Below are positions 6,304 to 15,159 of a DNA stretch of 25,270 nt, in pieces. A model generated the notes under the pieces. The model saw only the letters and a program-made list of their open reading frames with translations, ran no database searches and was not told where the DNA came from. Positions within the stretch are counted from its first letter, which is position 1, and every line of letters starts with the position of its first letter. The translations under genes were made by a program, and so were the position numbers. Source of the stretch: UMGS1840 sp964537245 (GTDB taxonomy: Bacteria > Bacillota > Clostridia > UMGS1840); contig CAZHZL010000039.1 of NCBI GenBank assembly GCA_964537245.1, positions 1 through 25,270 on the forward strand. Reading direction: 5' to 3'.

Positions 6304-9255
6304 TTAATTATCCAATGCGGCAAGCAAGCTTCTTAATCTGATTTTAACTGTTCCGAGATTATTAATCTCATCAATCTTAAGCTGTGTATAAAGCTTGTTA
6401 TCCTTCTCTAAAATTCTTCGTACCTCATCTGTTGTTATAGCGTCAATACCGCAACCGAATGAAACAAGCTGAACAAGCTGACAGTCGCTGTTTTTGCAAG
6501 CAAACTGAGCCGCATTATAAAGCCTTGTATGATATGTCCATTGATTTAACACATCAACCTCAGGCACCGTTGTATATTCGCTTACGCTATCCTCGCTTAC
6601 TACAACAAAGCCAAGCGAACATGCGAGCTTATCTATACTGTGGCAGATTTCGCTGTCAACATGATACGGTCTGCCTGCAAGAATAAGAATTTTTTTATCG
6701 TTTGCTCTTGCATAATCTATTATTCTTTTTCCTTCATTTCTTATCTCACAAATGTATTCTCTGTTTTTCTTAAGTCCTGCTTCAACAGCGTCAGATAACA
6801 TTTTTTTGGAAATATTCATTTCGGGAAATTCTTTTTTAAACATTGTCATAAGACCTTTTACAAGCTCTTTTTTTGAATTTATATTAAGATACGGATACAA
6901 GAATTTTGTACTTTCAAGCTCGTGCATATTTGCCTGAAGAAGCTCTGAATAATATGCAACGACAGGACAGTTGTAATAGTTGTCTCCGTGTTTTTCGTCT
7001 ATGTTATATGTCAGACTCGGATAAAAAATTGCGTCCACTTTTCTGTCAAGAAGTATTTTTATATGTCCGTGCATAAGCTTAGCAGGATAGCAAACTGTAT
7101 CAGACGGTATTGTATTCTGTCCTTTTAAATATACCTCTCTGTCCGAAACAGGAGTAAGAGTAACTCCAAACCCAAGCTTTTCAAATATTTCCTTCCACAT
7201 ATATACAAGCTCATACATTCCCAGAGCAAGCGGCAAGCCGATTGTTTTTTTGCCTGTTGTATCTGTAAGAGCGCTTAATTTTTGTCTTTTGTATTCATAC
7301 AAATCGTTTTCATTTGCTTTATTATCAACATCTGTCACAGGCTTTTCGCATTTGTTTCCTGATATATACCTGTGAGAATTATTGAATATATTAACAGTAA
7401 GATGACAATGATTCGCACACCCTTTACAGTTTACCGCCTTTGCAATATGAGTAAAATCCCTCAGCATTTCGTATGTAATCATAGAGGATTTTTCTTTTTT
7501 ATTTTTCTTGGAATACAGCGCCGCTCCGAATGCGCCCATAAGTCCCGCTATTGCAGGTCTGGTAACATTACGGTTTATTTCAATCTCAAAGCTTCTCAAA
7601 ACTGCGTCGTTAAGGAAAGTACCTCCCTGAACAACTATATTTTTTCCAAGCTCGTCAGCGTTGTTTGCTCTTATAACCTTATAAATAGCATTTTTAACAA
7701 CGCTCATTGATAAGCCTGCCGATATATCGGTTACATCAGCTCCGTCCTTCTGAGACTGTTTCACTGATGAATTCATAAATACTGTGCAGCGTGAACCAAG
7801 CTCAACAGGTGCTTTTGCAAAAAGCCCAAGCTTAGAAAACTCTTCTGTTTCATACCCCATGGAGCGCGCAAAGGTTTCAATAAAGGAGCCGCAGCCCGAA
7901 GAGCAAGCTTCGTTCAACATAATTGAATCTATTGAGTTATTTCTTATCTTGAAGCACTTCATATCCTGTCCGCCGATATCAATTATAAAATCAACATCAG
8001 GATTAAAGTATTTTGCCGCCTTAAAATGCGCCATTGTTTCAACAAGACCGTAATCAAGCTGAAATGCGTTTTGTATAAGTGCTTCACCGTAGCCTGTTAC
8101 AGCAGTGGAAGCAATCTGTATTCTGTCTCTGAATAAATCGTATAAAATTTCAAGCTGTTCTTTTACAATAACAAGCGGATTTCCTTTGTTTGAGCTGTAA
8201 AAGCTGTATAAAATTCTGTTATCCTCAGTTATAGCAACAACCTTTGTTGTTGTACTTCCGCAGTCAATACCGATATAAGCCTTTCCTGTATATAATTCAG
8301 GGTCACAGGTTTCGACATTGCTGCTGTTATGTCTTTTCAGAAATTCCTCATATTCTTCCTTTGAATTAAAAAGAGGATCAGAGGTTTTCGTTGTTTTCTT
8401 TGTATTTTTTGCATTATTTATGCTTTCTATAATTGAAGCATAAGAAAATGTTTTATTTGATTTGACACTGTAAAGCGCCGTTCCTATTGCAACACAGTAT
8501 CTTGCATATGACGGAAAAATCGCATGCTCATCATCAAGCTTCAATGTATCTTTAAATCTTTGTCTTAAGCCTTCGCAATAGTATAAGGGTCCGCCAAGAA
8601 ACATAACATTTCCGCTTATTTCATATCCTTGCGCAAGTCCTGTAATAGTCTGATTAACAACTGCCTGATATATACTTGCCGCAATATCTTCTTTTTTGGC
8701 ACCGTCGTTTATAAGTGGCTGAATGTCTGATTTTGCAAAAACTCCGCAGCGTGACGCGATAGGATATATTTTTTCATATTCTAAGCTGAGCTTATCGAGA
8801 GTATCGACATCCAAATCAAGAAGTGTAGCCATCTGGTCTATAAATGCGCCTGTACCTCCTGCACAGCTTCCGTTCATTCTTTCGTCGGTAACGCCTTTAA
8901 AGAAAATAACCTTTGCATCCTCACCGCCAAGCTCTATTACAACATCGGTATCGGGTGCAAAAGCTTTAATCGTTTCACTTGTTGCAAAAACCTCCTGTAC
9001 AAAAGGAATACCTGCCTCATTTGCCATACCGAGTCCTGCTGAGCCTGAAATTGCCATACAGATTTCGTCATCTTTAAGCTCATCTTCAAGCTTACCGAGT
9101 ATTTCAAGCGTTTTTGCATAAACCTGTGAAAAATGTCTTTCATAGCACGAAAAAATTATTTTTCCGTTTTTAACTGCTATAACCTTAACGGTTGTTGAGC
9201 CGACATCTATTCCAAGCAAGGTTTTATTTATTTTTTTAAATTCCATATCAAACAT
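6304..9255 (-). CDS. Two-headed BadF/BadG/BcrA/BcrD-type ATPase activase with C-terminal DUF2229-like domain
   Basis: 983 aa. Two tandem ASKHA-fold ATPase units are visible. Unit 1 spans about 12-265, with phosphate loop GIDVGSTTVK and cluster-ligand candidates Cys131 (NGSCAGGTG) and Cys170 (SRCGVFAKSD). Unit 2 spans about 327-582, with GIDCGSTTTK, Cys451/Cys455 (NEACSSGCGSF) and Cys490 (GSRCTVFMNS). Residues about 600-983 form an activase-associated domain (DUF2229 type) with CKGCANHC (610-617), SDTVCYPAKLMHGH and SFGCGIDA. In characterised relatives such as HgdC, a dimer clamps one [4Fe-4S] cluster and uses ATP to push an electron to a partner; here both heads are in one chain. The start at 9255 has AAGGA eight bases upstream; a second ATG at 9246 is less well spaced. 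It is the first gene of the cluster. The partner is probably the next gene. Confidence 0.88.
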   Translation of the reverse strand: MFDMEFKKINKTLLGIDVGSTTVKVIAVKNGKIIFSCYERHFSQVYAKTLEILGKLEDELKDDEICMAISGSAGLGMANEAGIPFVQEVFATSETIKAFAPDTDVVIELGGEDAKVIFFKGVTDERMNGSCAGGTGAFIDQMATLLDLDVDTLDKLSLEYEKIYPIASRCGVFAKSDIQPLINDGAKKEDIAASIYQAVVNQTITGLAQGYEISGNVMFLGGPLYYCEGLRQRFKDTLKLDDEHAIFPSYARYCVAIGTALYSVKSNKTFSYASIIESINNAKNTKKTTKTSDPLFNSKEEYEEFLKRHNSSNVETCDPELYTGKAYIGIDCGSTTTKVVAITEDNRILYSFYSSNKGNPLVIVKEQLEILYDLFRDRIQIASTAVTGYGEALIQNAFQLDYGLVETMAHFKAAKYFNPDVDFIIDIGGQDMKCFKIRNNSIDSIMLNEACSSGCGSFIETFARSMGYETEEFSKLGLFAKAPVELGSRCTVFMNSSVKQSQKDGADVTDISAGLSMSVVKNAIYKVIRANNADELGKNIVVQGGTFLNDAVLRSFEIEINRNVTRPAIAGLMGAFGAALYSKKNKKEKSSMITYEMLRDFTHIAKAVNCKGCANHCHLTVNIFNNSHRYISGNKCEKPVTDVDNKANENDLYEYKRQKLSALTDTTGKKTIGLPLALGMYELVYMWKEIFEKLGFGVTLTPVSDREVYLKGQNTIPSDTVCYPAKLMHGHIKILLDRKVDAIFYPSLTYNIDEKHGDNYYNCPVVAYYSELLQANMHELESTKFLYPYLNINSKKELVKGLMTMFKKEFPEMNISKKMLSDAVEAGLKKNREYICEIRNEGKRIIDYARANDKKILILAGRPYHVDSEICHSIDKLACSLGFVVVSEDSVSEYTTVPEVDVLNQWTYHTRLYNAAQFACKNSDCQLVQLVSFGCGIDAITTDEVRRILEKDNKLYTQLKIDEINNLGTVKIRLRSLLAALDN

Positions 9256-9292
9256 TTTATCAGTCCTTGTATCTTAAATTTCACCAAATAAT

Positions 9293-9321
9293 ATTATACC
9301 AAAAAAAGCGCTTTAAGTCAA
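9293..9321 (-). promoter_or_regulatory. Sigma-A promoter of the activase cluster, with cre/LacI-like palindrome in the spacer
   Basis: On the minus strand, TTGACT (-35, 9316-9321), a 17-base spacer and TATAAT (-10, 9293-9298). The spacer holds the perfect palindrome AAAGCGCTTT (9305-9314). Its central CG and flanks resemble a catabolite-responsive element or LacI-family operator. A regulator bound there would block the promoter directly. Confidence 0.8.
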
Positions 9322-9412
9322 TAGATTTTTTCGTAAAATATAACAAAAAATGCGATTATTCAACATTATTTTTATTTAAATTTTTCCTATATTATATTTT
9401 ATTATCAAAACA

Positions 9413-9443
9413 AAAAAATGAGGACAAAACGCCCTCATTTTTT
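9413..9443. terminator. Terminator after the NhaC gene
   Basis: Stem AAAAAATGAGG (9413-9423) with CCTCATTTTTT (9433-9443), a nine-base loop and a T run on the minus strand. It lies 18 bases past the antiporter stop codon and separates that gene from the activase promoter. Confidence 0.9.
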
Positions 9444-9461
9444 ATATTTTTTTAAAATTGT

Positions 9462-11087
9462 TTACGCTTCTTTTTTAGTAACAGCCTTTATAACAAAAAG
9501 TGTTGCTATCATAAGAACAACAGCAATCGGAAGTGCAATATAAACTGACTGAACAAAGCCTGCGATAATGTATGATACAAATGAAACAGCCGCAACTGTA
9601 ATCGCATACGGAAGCTGTGTTGAAACATGGTTAATGTGGTTACACTGACCACCTGCCGATGACATAATTGTTGTATCTGAAATCGGTGAACAGTGGTCGC
9701 CGCATACAGCACCCGCAAGACAAGCTGACATACCGATGATATAAAGCGGATTTGCAGGGTCAAACATTGCTGTAACAATCGGAATAAGAATACCGAAGGT
9801 TCCCCATGATGTACCTGTTGCAAAAGAAAGAATACAAGCAACAATGAAGATAACAGCAGGAAGGAAGTTTGCAAGACCTGCTGCAGCACCTTTCATAAGT
9901 CCTTCAACATATACATCTGCTCCGAGTAAGCCTGTCATATTTTTAAGAGATGTTGCAAATGTAAGAATAAGAATTGCAGGTACCATTGCTATAAAGCCTT
10001 TTGGAATACAATCCATAGCTTCTTTGAATGAAACAACTTTTCTTAATGCAAGATAAATAATTGTGAATATAAGTGCGATAAGACCGCCCCACGGAAGTCC
10101 TACTGTTGCGTCTGTGTTACCAAATGCACCGATAAAGTCGCCTGCGCAATCTGTACCGCCCCAGATATCAACGCCAAAGAAGCCGCCAACATATACAAGT
10201 GCAAGCACACAAACAACTATAAGTACAATAATAGGAAGAACGAGGTCTATAACCTTACCTTTTGAAGAAGGTGCGTCTTCAGGAACTTCGTTTTTCTCTC
10301 CGCATGTGTAGAGGTCACCGTTTTCAAGTGCATTTTTCTCATGCAATTTCATTGAGCCGTAGTCAAATTTCATAAGTGCTATTGCCACAACAAAAACGAG
10401 TGTAAGAAGTGAATAGAAGTTATAAGGAATCGCTCTCACAAACAAGCTTATTCCCTGTCCTTCAGGAGCATAGCTTGAAACTGCAGCCGCCCATGATGAA
10501 ATAGGAGCTATCATACAAACGGGAGCCGCTGTTGCGTCAATGATGTACGCAAGCTTTGCGTGTGAAACTTTGTATTTATCTGTTACAGGACGCATTACAG
10601 AGCCAACTGTAAGACAATTGAAATAGTCATCAATAAAGATAAGAACGCCAAGAACAAATGTAGCGAGCATAGCGCCTGTTCTTGATTTGATATTTTTCTG
10701 AGCCCATGCACCAAAAGCAGCACTTCCGCCCGCTTTATTGACAAGAGCAACAATTATTCCGAGAACAACCAAGAATATAAAAATACCTGCCGTGCCTGAA
10801 ACTGCCGCAATTAAACCTTCATTCAAAAGAGCGTCAACAGCCTTTATTGGTTGGAAATTTGCAGCAAACAATCCGCCTACAACAATACCTATAAACAAAG
10901 AAGAATAAACTTCTTTTGTAATAAGTGCAAGCACAATCGCGATAAACGGCGGTAAAAGTGCCCAAAGTGTACCGTAAAACATATTTGTCGGTGTTTCGCC
11001 TTCCGCAAATGCAATTATAGGAGTCAATGCTGTTAAAAGCATTACCATAAGCGCTGTAAGCGGAAGTAATCTTTTTGTGTTTTTCAT
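9462..11087 (-). CDS. nhaC: NhaC-family Na+/H+ antiporter-type membrane transporter
   Basis: 541 aa from the chosen ATG. This start has AAGGAG ten bases upstream and a near-consensus promoter further up. The 43 extra in-frame residues upstream would run through that promoter and the neighbouring terminator, so they are rejected. A hydrophobic N-terminus ends in AFAEG and could be a cleavable signal peptide. Repeated membrane segments follow, with ITKEVYSSLFIGI, FIDDYFNCLTVGSVMRPVTD (151-170), IDATAAPVCMIAPISSWAA and GTSWGTFGILIP, typical of the NhaC/IT transporter superfamily. Relatives exchange Na+ for H+, but several family members move amino or organic acids, so the substrate is not certain. 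It is transcribed alone, between its own promoter and terminator. Confidence 0.87.
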   Translation of the reverse strand: MKNTKRLLPLTALMVMLLTALTPIIAFAEGETPTNMFYGTLWALLPPFIAIVLALITKEVYSSLFIGIVVGGLFAANFQPIKAVDALLNEGLIAAVSGTAGIFIFLVVLGIIVALVNKAGGSAAFGAWAQKNIKSRTGAMLATFVLGVLIFIDDYFNCLTVGSVMRPVTDKYKVSHAKLAYIIDATAAPVCMIAPISSWAAAVSSYAPEGQGISLFVRAIPYNFYSLLTLVFVVAIALMKFDYGSMKLHEKNALENGDLYTCGEKNEVPEDAPSSKGKVIDLVLPIIVLIVVCVLALVYVGGFFGVDIWGGTDCAGDFIGAFGNTDATVGLPWGGLIALIFTIIYLALRKVVSFKEAMDCIPKGFIAMVPAILILTFATSLKNMTGLLGADVYVEGLMKGAAAGLANFLPAVIFIVACILSFATGTSWGTFGILIPIVTAMFDPANPLYIIGMSACLAGAVCGDHCSPISDTTIMSSAGGQCNHINHVSTQLPYAITVAAVSFVSYIIAGFVQSVYIALPIAVVLMIATLFVIKAVTKKEA

Positions 11088-11135
11088 TTTAAAAGAACTC
11101 CTTTTTCTTTTTTTATAATAAAAACTATCGAAAAA

Positions 11136-11164
11136 ATTATACCATAGCTTGAAATATTTGTCAA
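11136..11164 (-). promoter_or_regulatory. Consensus sigma-A promoter of the NhaC gene
   Basis: Minus strand TTGACA (-35, 11159-11164), 17-base spacer, TATAAT (-10, 11136-11141). Both hexamers match consensus perfectly, so strong transcription is expected. It supports the downstream start at 11087. Confidence 0.92.
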
Positions 11165-11183
11165 TACTTTTTTCGACAAAAAC

Positions 11184-11214
11184 GGACTGCAAAAAAGTTA
11201 CTTTTTTACAGTCC
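11184..11214 (-). terminator. Terminator of the YczE-FliB-Nif3-DnaE operon
   Basis: Stem GGACTG-C-AAAAAAG (11184-11197) pairs with CTTTTTT-A-CAGTCC (11201-11214) around a 3-base loop with one mismatch. On the minus strand it is followed by GTTTTTG. It begins ten bases beyond the stop of the 160-aa gene. Confidence 0.85.
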
Positions 11215-11223
11215 ATAATTTCG

Positions 11224-11706
11224 TTATTGTGCGGCTTTTGATATCTTTACTATTGTTTTCGTATCCTTCGAATCTGTTTCATATTCAAATTCAACACTGT
11301 CGCCTATTTCCACATCGCTGTTTTCAAAATTCAGACTTCTGTCTATTGTAAAACGGCAATCCTTCGGTGTACCGCTTCCGTCATCCATAAATATTACAAG
11401 GAAATTTGAATCATCCATTCCCAAAAACAGACCTTTGGCACTTTTTCTTTCAGAAGAAGAACTTTTTTTCTCAGAAGAAGCATCTTCTTTCTCTGTTTCC
11501 GAAAAAACTTCTTCGCTTTTTACATTTTCATCTTCTTTTACCGCTTCATCTAAAGGTTTTTTCGTTTCTTCATCCTGCTGTGCTATTACAGCGTCCTCAT
11601 CGTTTGGCGCAGGAATTTCTCCGTTTTGGTCTTTTAAAAACGAAACAGCAAAAAGTGCTATTAAAACAACTAAAACAACAATAATGGGTAAAAAACTTTT
11701 TTTCAT
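11224..11706 (-). CDS. Hypothetical membrane-anchored protein with acidic linker and small C-terminal domain
   Basis: 160 aa; I do not recognise a family. One hydrophobic segment (about 5-24, after MKK) looks like an uncleaved signal anchor with no lipobox cysteine. Residues about 28-92 are low complexity, rich in Glu, Asp, Lys and Ser. Residues about 93-160 are a compact beta-rich domain (GLFLGMDDSNFLVIFMDDG ... VEIGDSVEFEYE), which by spacing could be a small OB- or SH3-like barrel; that is a guess. The domain should face outside the cell. It is the last gene of the dnaE operon, 21 bases after dnaE, with GAAAGGA as ribosome site and a terminator right after it. No regulatory or enzymatic role can be named. 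Confidence 0.7.
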   Translation of the reverse strand: MKKSFLPIIVVLVVLIALFAVSFLKDQNGEIPAPNDEDAVIAQQDEETKKPLDEAVKEDENVKSEEVFSETEKEDASSEKKSSSSERKSAKGLFLGMDDSNFLVIFMDDGSGTPKDCRFTIDRSLNFENSDVEIGDSVEFEYETDSKDTKTIVKISKAAQ

Positions 11707-11727
11707 AATAAGTACATTCCTTTCATA

Positions 11728-14700
11728 CTAAGCGATTACAACCTTTACATTGTCCTCGCCCAAAATTTTATAAAGCTCATCCAGAAGGATTTTATTTTCG
11801 CTGACCCAATACTTCTGAGGTGCTAAAAAGGTTTTCTTTTTATGCGGATAATAAAAATACACAGGAGTATTGCCGCTGAAAAATTCAAGCTTCTTTATAA
11901 TATCATTATAACACGCTTCTTTGTCTTTGTCAATTTTTAAATACATTTTTAAGTAAGCTTTTTTTGTATTGAAATGTTCAGCCTTATCAACAACATAACT
12001 TACCTTATCATTTTCGTAAGAAAGCTTACCGCGAACGATAACGATATTGTTATTTCCAAGATACATTCCGTATTCAGCCATTACATTCGGAAAAACCACG
12101 CAATCAACTGTTCCGCTGATATCCTCCAATGTAAAAAACATCATTTCTTTTCCTGTTTTTGTCATTTTCTGTCTTGTTTTTTTAACCAATCCGACAAGAA
12201 CAATTTCTCCGCTGTATATTTCAGGAACATCACCGATAGCTAAAATATGCTCTTTTACAGAGTAAATCTCAATTTTTGTTATTGCCTGTATTTTTTCTAT
12301 AAATTCATCAAGCGGATGACCTGAAATATAAAGTCCGAGCACTTCCCTTTCCATTTCAAGCTCTTCAGCAGTAAGCTTCCTGTCAGCTGTCAATTTTCTT
12401 TTGCTTTTTTTGTAGCTTTCGTCTGTACTGTCGTTTAACATAAGACCGAAAAAGCCGATTTGTCCTTCAACATTGTTACGATAATCGTTTGAATGTTTGG
12501 AAAGCTCTATTTCGTGGATTTTTAAAAGCTCAGTTCTTCCGTCAAACTCATCAAAGCAGCCTGCTTTTATCAGAGAGGATACAGCATTTTTATTTATATG
12601 GTGCTTCACCATTCTTCTGATAAAATCTTCAAAGGTATCAAATTCTCCGTATTTAGTTCTTTCATCAACAATAAGCTCAGCCATTCCTATTCCCACACCT
12701 TTTACAGATGAAAGTCCGAAGCTTATTTTGCCTTCGTATATTGAAAAATTCTCCTTTGATGTGTTTATATCGGGAGACAAGGTTTCAACCTTGAATTTGA
12801 GGGCGCTTCTGATATAAAACGCTACCTTTTCGGCAGATTCGTTGTATGCTGAAATAAGCGCACTGTAATAATATACGGGATAATATATTTTTAAGAAAGC
12901 AGTCTGATATGCAATTACGCTGTAACAGGTTGCATGGGATTTATTGTAAGCGTAGTCTGCAAAAGATTCTATATCTGAAAAAATATCCTCGGCAACATTT
13001 TTATCAACACCGTTTTTTACGCAACCGTCTAAAAATGCTTTTTTCTGAGAATTAATAATTTCTGCTTTCTTTTTTGAAATTGCTCTTCTTATAGAATCAG
13101 CCTGACCTAAAGTAAATCCTGCAAGCACACGGAAAATCTCCATAACCTGTTCCTGATAAACTATACAACCGTAGGTAACCTCTAAAATACTTTTGAGTCT
13201 TTCGTCTTTATATGTTATTTTATCGGGATTCTTTTTATTGTGTATAAATTTCGGAATTTCGCTCATAGGACCGGGACGGTATAAAGAGATTGCCGCAATA
13301 ATATCCTCAAAGCAGCTTGGTTTAAAATCTCTTAAAAAGCTCCGCATACCTTCACTTTCAAGCTGAAACACACCGTCTGTCTCACCTGACGAAAGCATTT
13401 TGTAAACATTTTTATCATCATAGCTGTCATTAAAGGTCACATCAATATTTTTTTGTTCTTTTATTTTGTTTATTGCTGACTGAATTGCAGTGATATATCT
13501 TATCCCAAGAAAATCCATCTTGATAAGTCCCAACTCTTCAAGATTGTTTTTCTCATACTGTGTAACAAGGGTATCGTTGACCATACACAAAGGAACAATA
13601 TTATCCGCGCTTTCGCCGGCAATAAGGACGCCTGCCGCATGAACAGAGCTGTGTCTTAAATGCCCCTCAAGCTTTTTTGAAACTGCAATCAGCTCGTTTA
13701 CTTCGGGATCGCTCAGCATATTTTTAAGTTCATATTCCTTTTCTATCGCTTCATCTATTGTTGCACATCCGCTTCTGCCGATAAGGCTTGTTACGCTGTC
13801 AGCTTTATTATAGGAAATATTCATAACTCTTGCGACATCCTTTATCGCCGCTTTTGCCTTCATTGTTCCAAATGTGATAATCTGAGCAACCTTATCCGCG
13901 CCGTATTTATTTACAACATATTCAATTACTTCATTTCTTCTTTCATAGCACAAGTCAATATCAATATCGGGCATACTTATTCTTTCTTTATTTAAGAAAC
14001 GCTCGAAAACGAGATTGTATTTTATCGGGTCGACAGTTGAAATGTTAAGAACATAAGAAACAAGCGAGCCTGCTGCAGAGCCTCTTCCGGGTCCTACGGG
14101 GATATTCATCTTCTTTGCGTATTTTACAAAATCCCACACTATAAGAAAGTAATCGCAAAAGCCCATTTCACATATTGTTTTCATTTCGTAATCAAGGCGT
14201 TCCTTAAGCTCCGGAGTTACCGTTTTATATCTTAGCTCCAAGCCCTTATAGCAAAGCTTTTTGAAGTATGAAACCGTTTCTTCATAGCTTCTGTCCTCAA
14301 AAAACTTCGGAAATGATACGCTTCCAAACTTAATTTCAACATTACATTTTTCTGCAACTTCAAGTGTATTTTTAAGATACTCTGAATGAGCCGGAAACAA
14401 AGAAAGCATTTCGTCATAGGATTTTAAATAAAACTCTGCCGTTTCAAGCTTCACTCTGTTTAAATCGGTGATTTTATTCTGCATTTGTATACACATCAGA
14501 ATATCCTGATAATGACTGTCCTTTTTTTCTATATAATGAACATCGTTTGTGCAGACAGCTTTAATACCAAGCTCCTGTGCAAGTCTTTCCAAAACAGGAT
14601 TTATTGTTTTTTGTATTTCAATTCCGTGGTCCTGAAGCTCGACATACACATTAGAAGCTGAAAAAATATCTATATAATCCGAAAGCTCCTTTTTTGCCCC

Positions 14701-15144
14701 TTCATAATCACCTGATATAATAAGCTGCGGAACCCTCCCCTGTACGCATGCTGTCAGACATATAAGCCCGTCCGAATATTTTTTCAGTAAATCCTTATCA
14801 ATTCTCGGCTTATAGTAAAAGCCTTTTGTATATGAAGCCGATGAAAGCTTATAAAGATTCTTAAGACCTGTATTGTTTTTTGCAAGTAAAATAAGATGAT
14901 TGTAGCTGTTTTTGCTTCTGTCCTCACAATCATCACAAATATAAAATTCCAACCCTATAACAGGCTTGATATTTTCTTTTTTACATTCCTTATAAAACTC
15001 AATAATTCCGCCCAAAAAGCCGTGGTCAGTTATTGCAAGAGAAGAAAATCCCTGCTCCTTCGCTTTTTTTACCAGAGCCTTTATATCACAAAGACCGTCA
15101 AGCAGACTGTACTGAGTATGCACATGTAAATGACAAAAATCCAT
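11728..15144 (-). CDS. dnaE: DNA polymerase III subunit alpha (DnaE)
   Basis: 1138 aa, usual length for DnaE. The N-terminal PHP domain (about 1-210) keeps HLHVHTQYSLLDG (5-17) and ITDHG (38-42). The polymerase palm follows: GPGRGSAAGS (351-360) and the catalytic acids in MPDIDIDL (391-398; Asp393, Asp395). The fingers and helix-hairpin-helix region are next. A C-terminal OB fold lies around 985-1065 (LVGLVKKTRQKMTKTGKEM). It polymerises DNA as part of the replisome; in Firmicutes DnaE usually works beside PolC, which is not in this window. The start has AAAAGGAG five bases upstream. It lies 15 bases after nif3 and 21 before the 160-aa gene, within one operon. No truncation or missing catalytic residue is seen. 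Confidence 0.96.
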   Translation of the reverse strand: MDFCHLHVHTQYSLLDGLCDIKALVKKAKEQGFSSLAITDHGFLGGIIEFYKECKKENIKPVIGLEFYICDDCEDRSKNSYNHLILLAKNNTGLKNLYKLSSASYTKGFYYKPRIDKDLLKKYSDGLICLTACVQGRVPQLIISGDYEGAKKELSDYIDIFSASNVYVELQDHGIEIQKTINPVLERLAQELGIKAVCTNDVHYIEKKDSHYQDILMCIQMQNKITDLNRVKLETAEFYLKSYDEMLSLFPAHSEYLKNTLEVAEKCNVEIKFGSVSFPKFFEDRSYEETVSYFKKLCYKGLELRYKTVTPELKERLDYEMKTICEMGFCDYFLIVWDFVKYAKKMNIPVGPGRGSAAGSLVSYVLNISTVDPIKYNLVFERFLNKERISMPDIDIDLCYERRNEVIEYVVNKYGADKVAQIITFGTMKAKAAIKDVARVMNISYNKADSVTSLIGRSGCATIDEAIEKEYELKNMLSDPEVNELIAVSKKLEGHLRHSSVHAAGVLIAGESADNIVPLCMVNDTLVTQYEKNNLEELGLIKMDFLGIRYITAIQSAINKIKEQKNIDVTFNDSYDDKNVYKMLSSGETDGVFQLESEGMRSFLRDFKPSCFEDIIAAISLYRPGPMSEIPKFIHNKKNPDKITYKDERLKSILEVTYGCIVYQEQVMEIFRVLAGFTLGQADSIRRAISKKKAEIINSQKKAFLDGCVKNGVDKNVAEDIFSDIESFADYAYNKSHATCYSVIAYQTAFLKIYYPVYYYSALISAYNESAEKVAFYIRSALKFKVETLSPDINTSKENFSIYEGKISFGLSSVKGVGIGMAELIVDERTKYGEFDTFEDFIRRMVKHHINKNAVSSLIKAGCFDEFDGRTELLKIHEIELSKHSNDYRNNVEGQIGFFGLMLNDSTDESYKKSKRKLTADRKLTAEELEMEREVLGLYISGHPLDEFIEKIQAITKIEIYSVKEHILAIGDVPEIYSGEIVLVGLVKKTRQKMTKTGKEMMFFTLEDISGTVDCVVFPNVMAEYGMYLGNNNIVIVRGKLSYENDKVSYVVDKAEHFNTKKAYLKMYLKIDKDKEACYNDIIKKLEFFSGNTPVYFYYPHKKKTFLAPQKYWVSENKILLDELYKILGEDNVKVVIA

Positions 15145-15159
15145 ATATGCTCCTTTTTA

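Noticed and set aside
5007..9255. Genuine 2-hydroxyglutaryl- or lactoyl-CoA dehydratase operon
   Set aside because: No HgdA-type subunit, CoA-transferase, acyl-CoA dehydrogenase or Etf genes are adjacent, so a specific substrate is unsupported.
11088..11216. N-terminal extension of the NhaC protein by 43 residues
   Set aside because: It would place the consensus promoter (11136-11164) and part of the upstream terminator inside the coding region; ATG 11087 has a good AAGGAG site.
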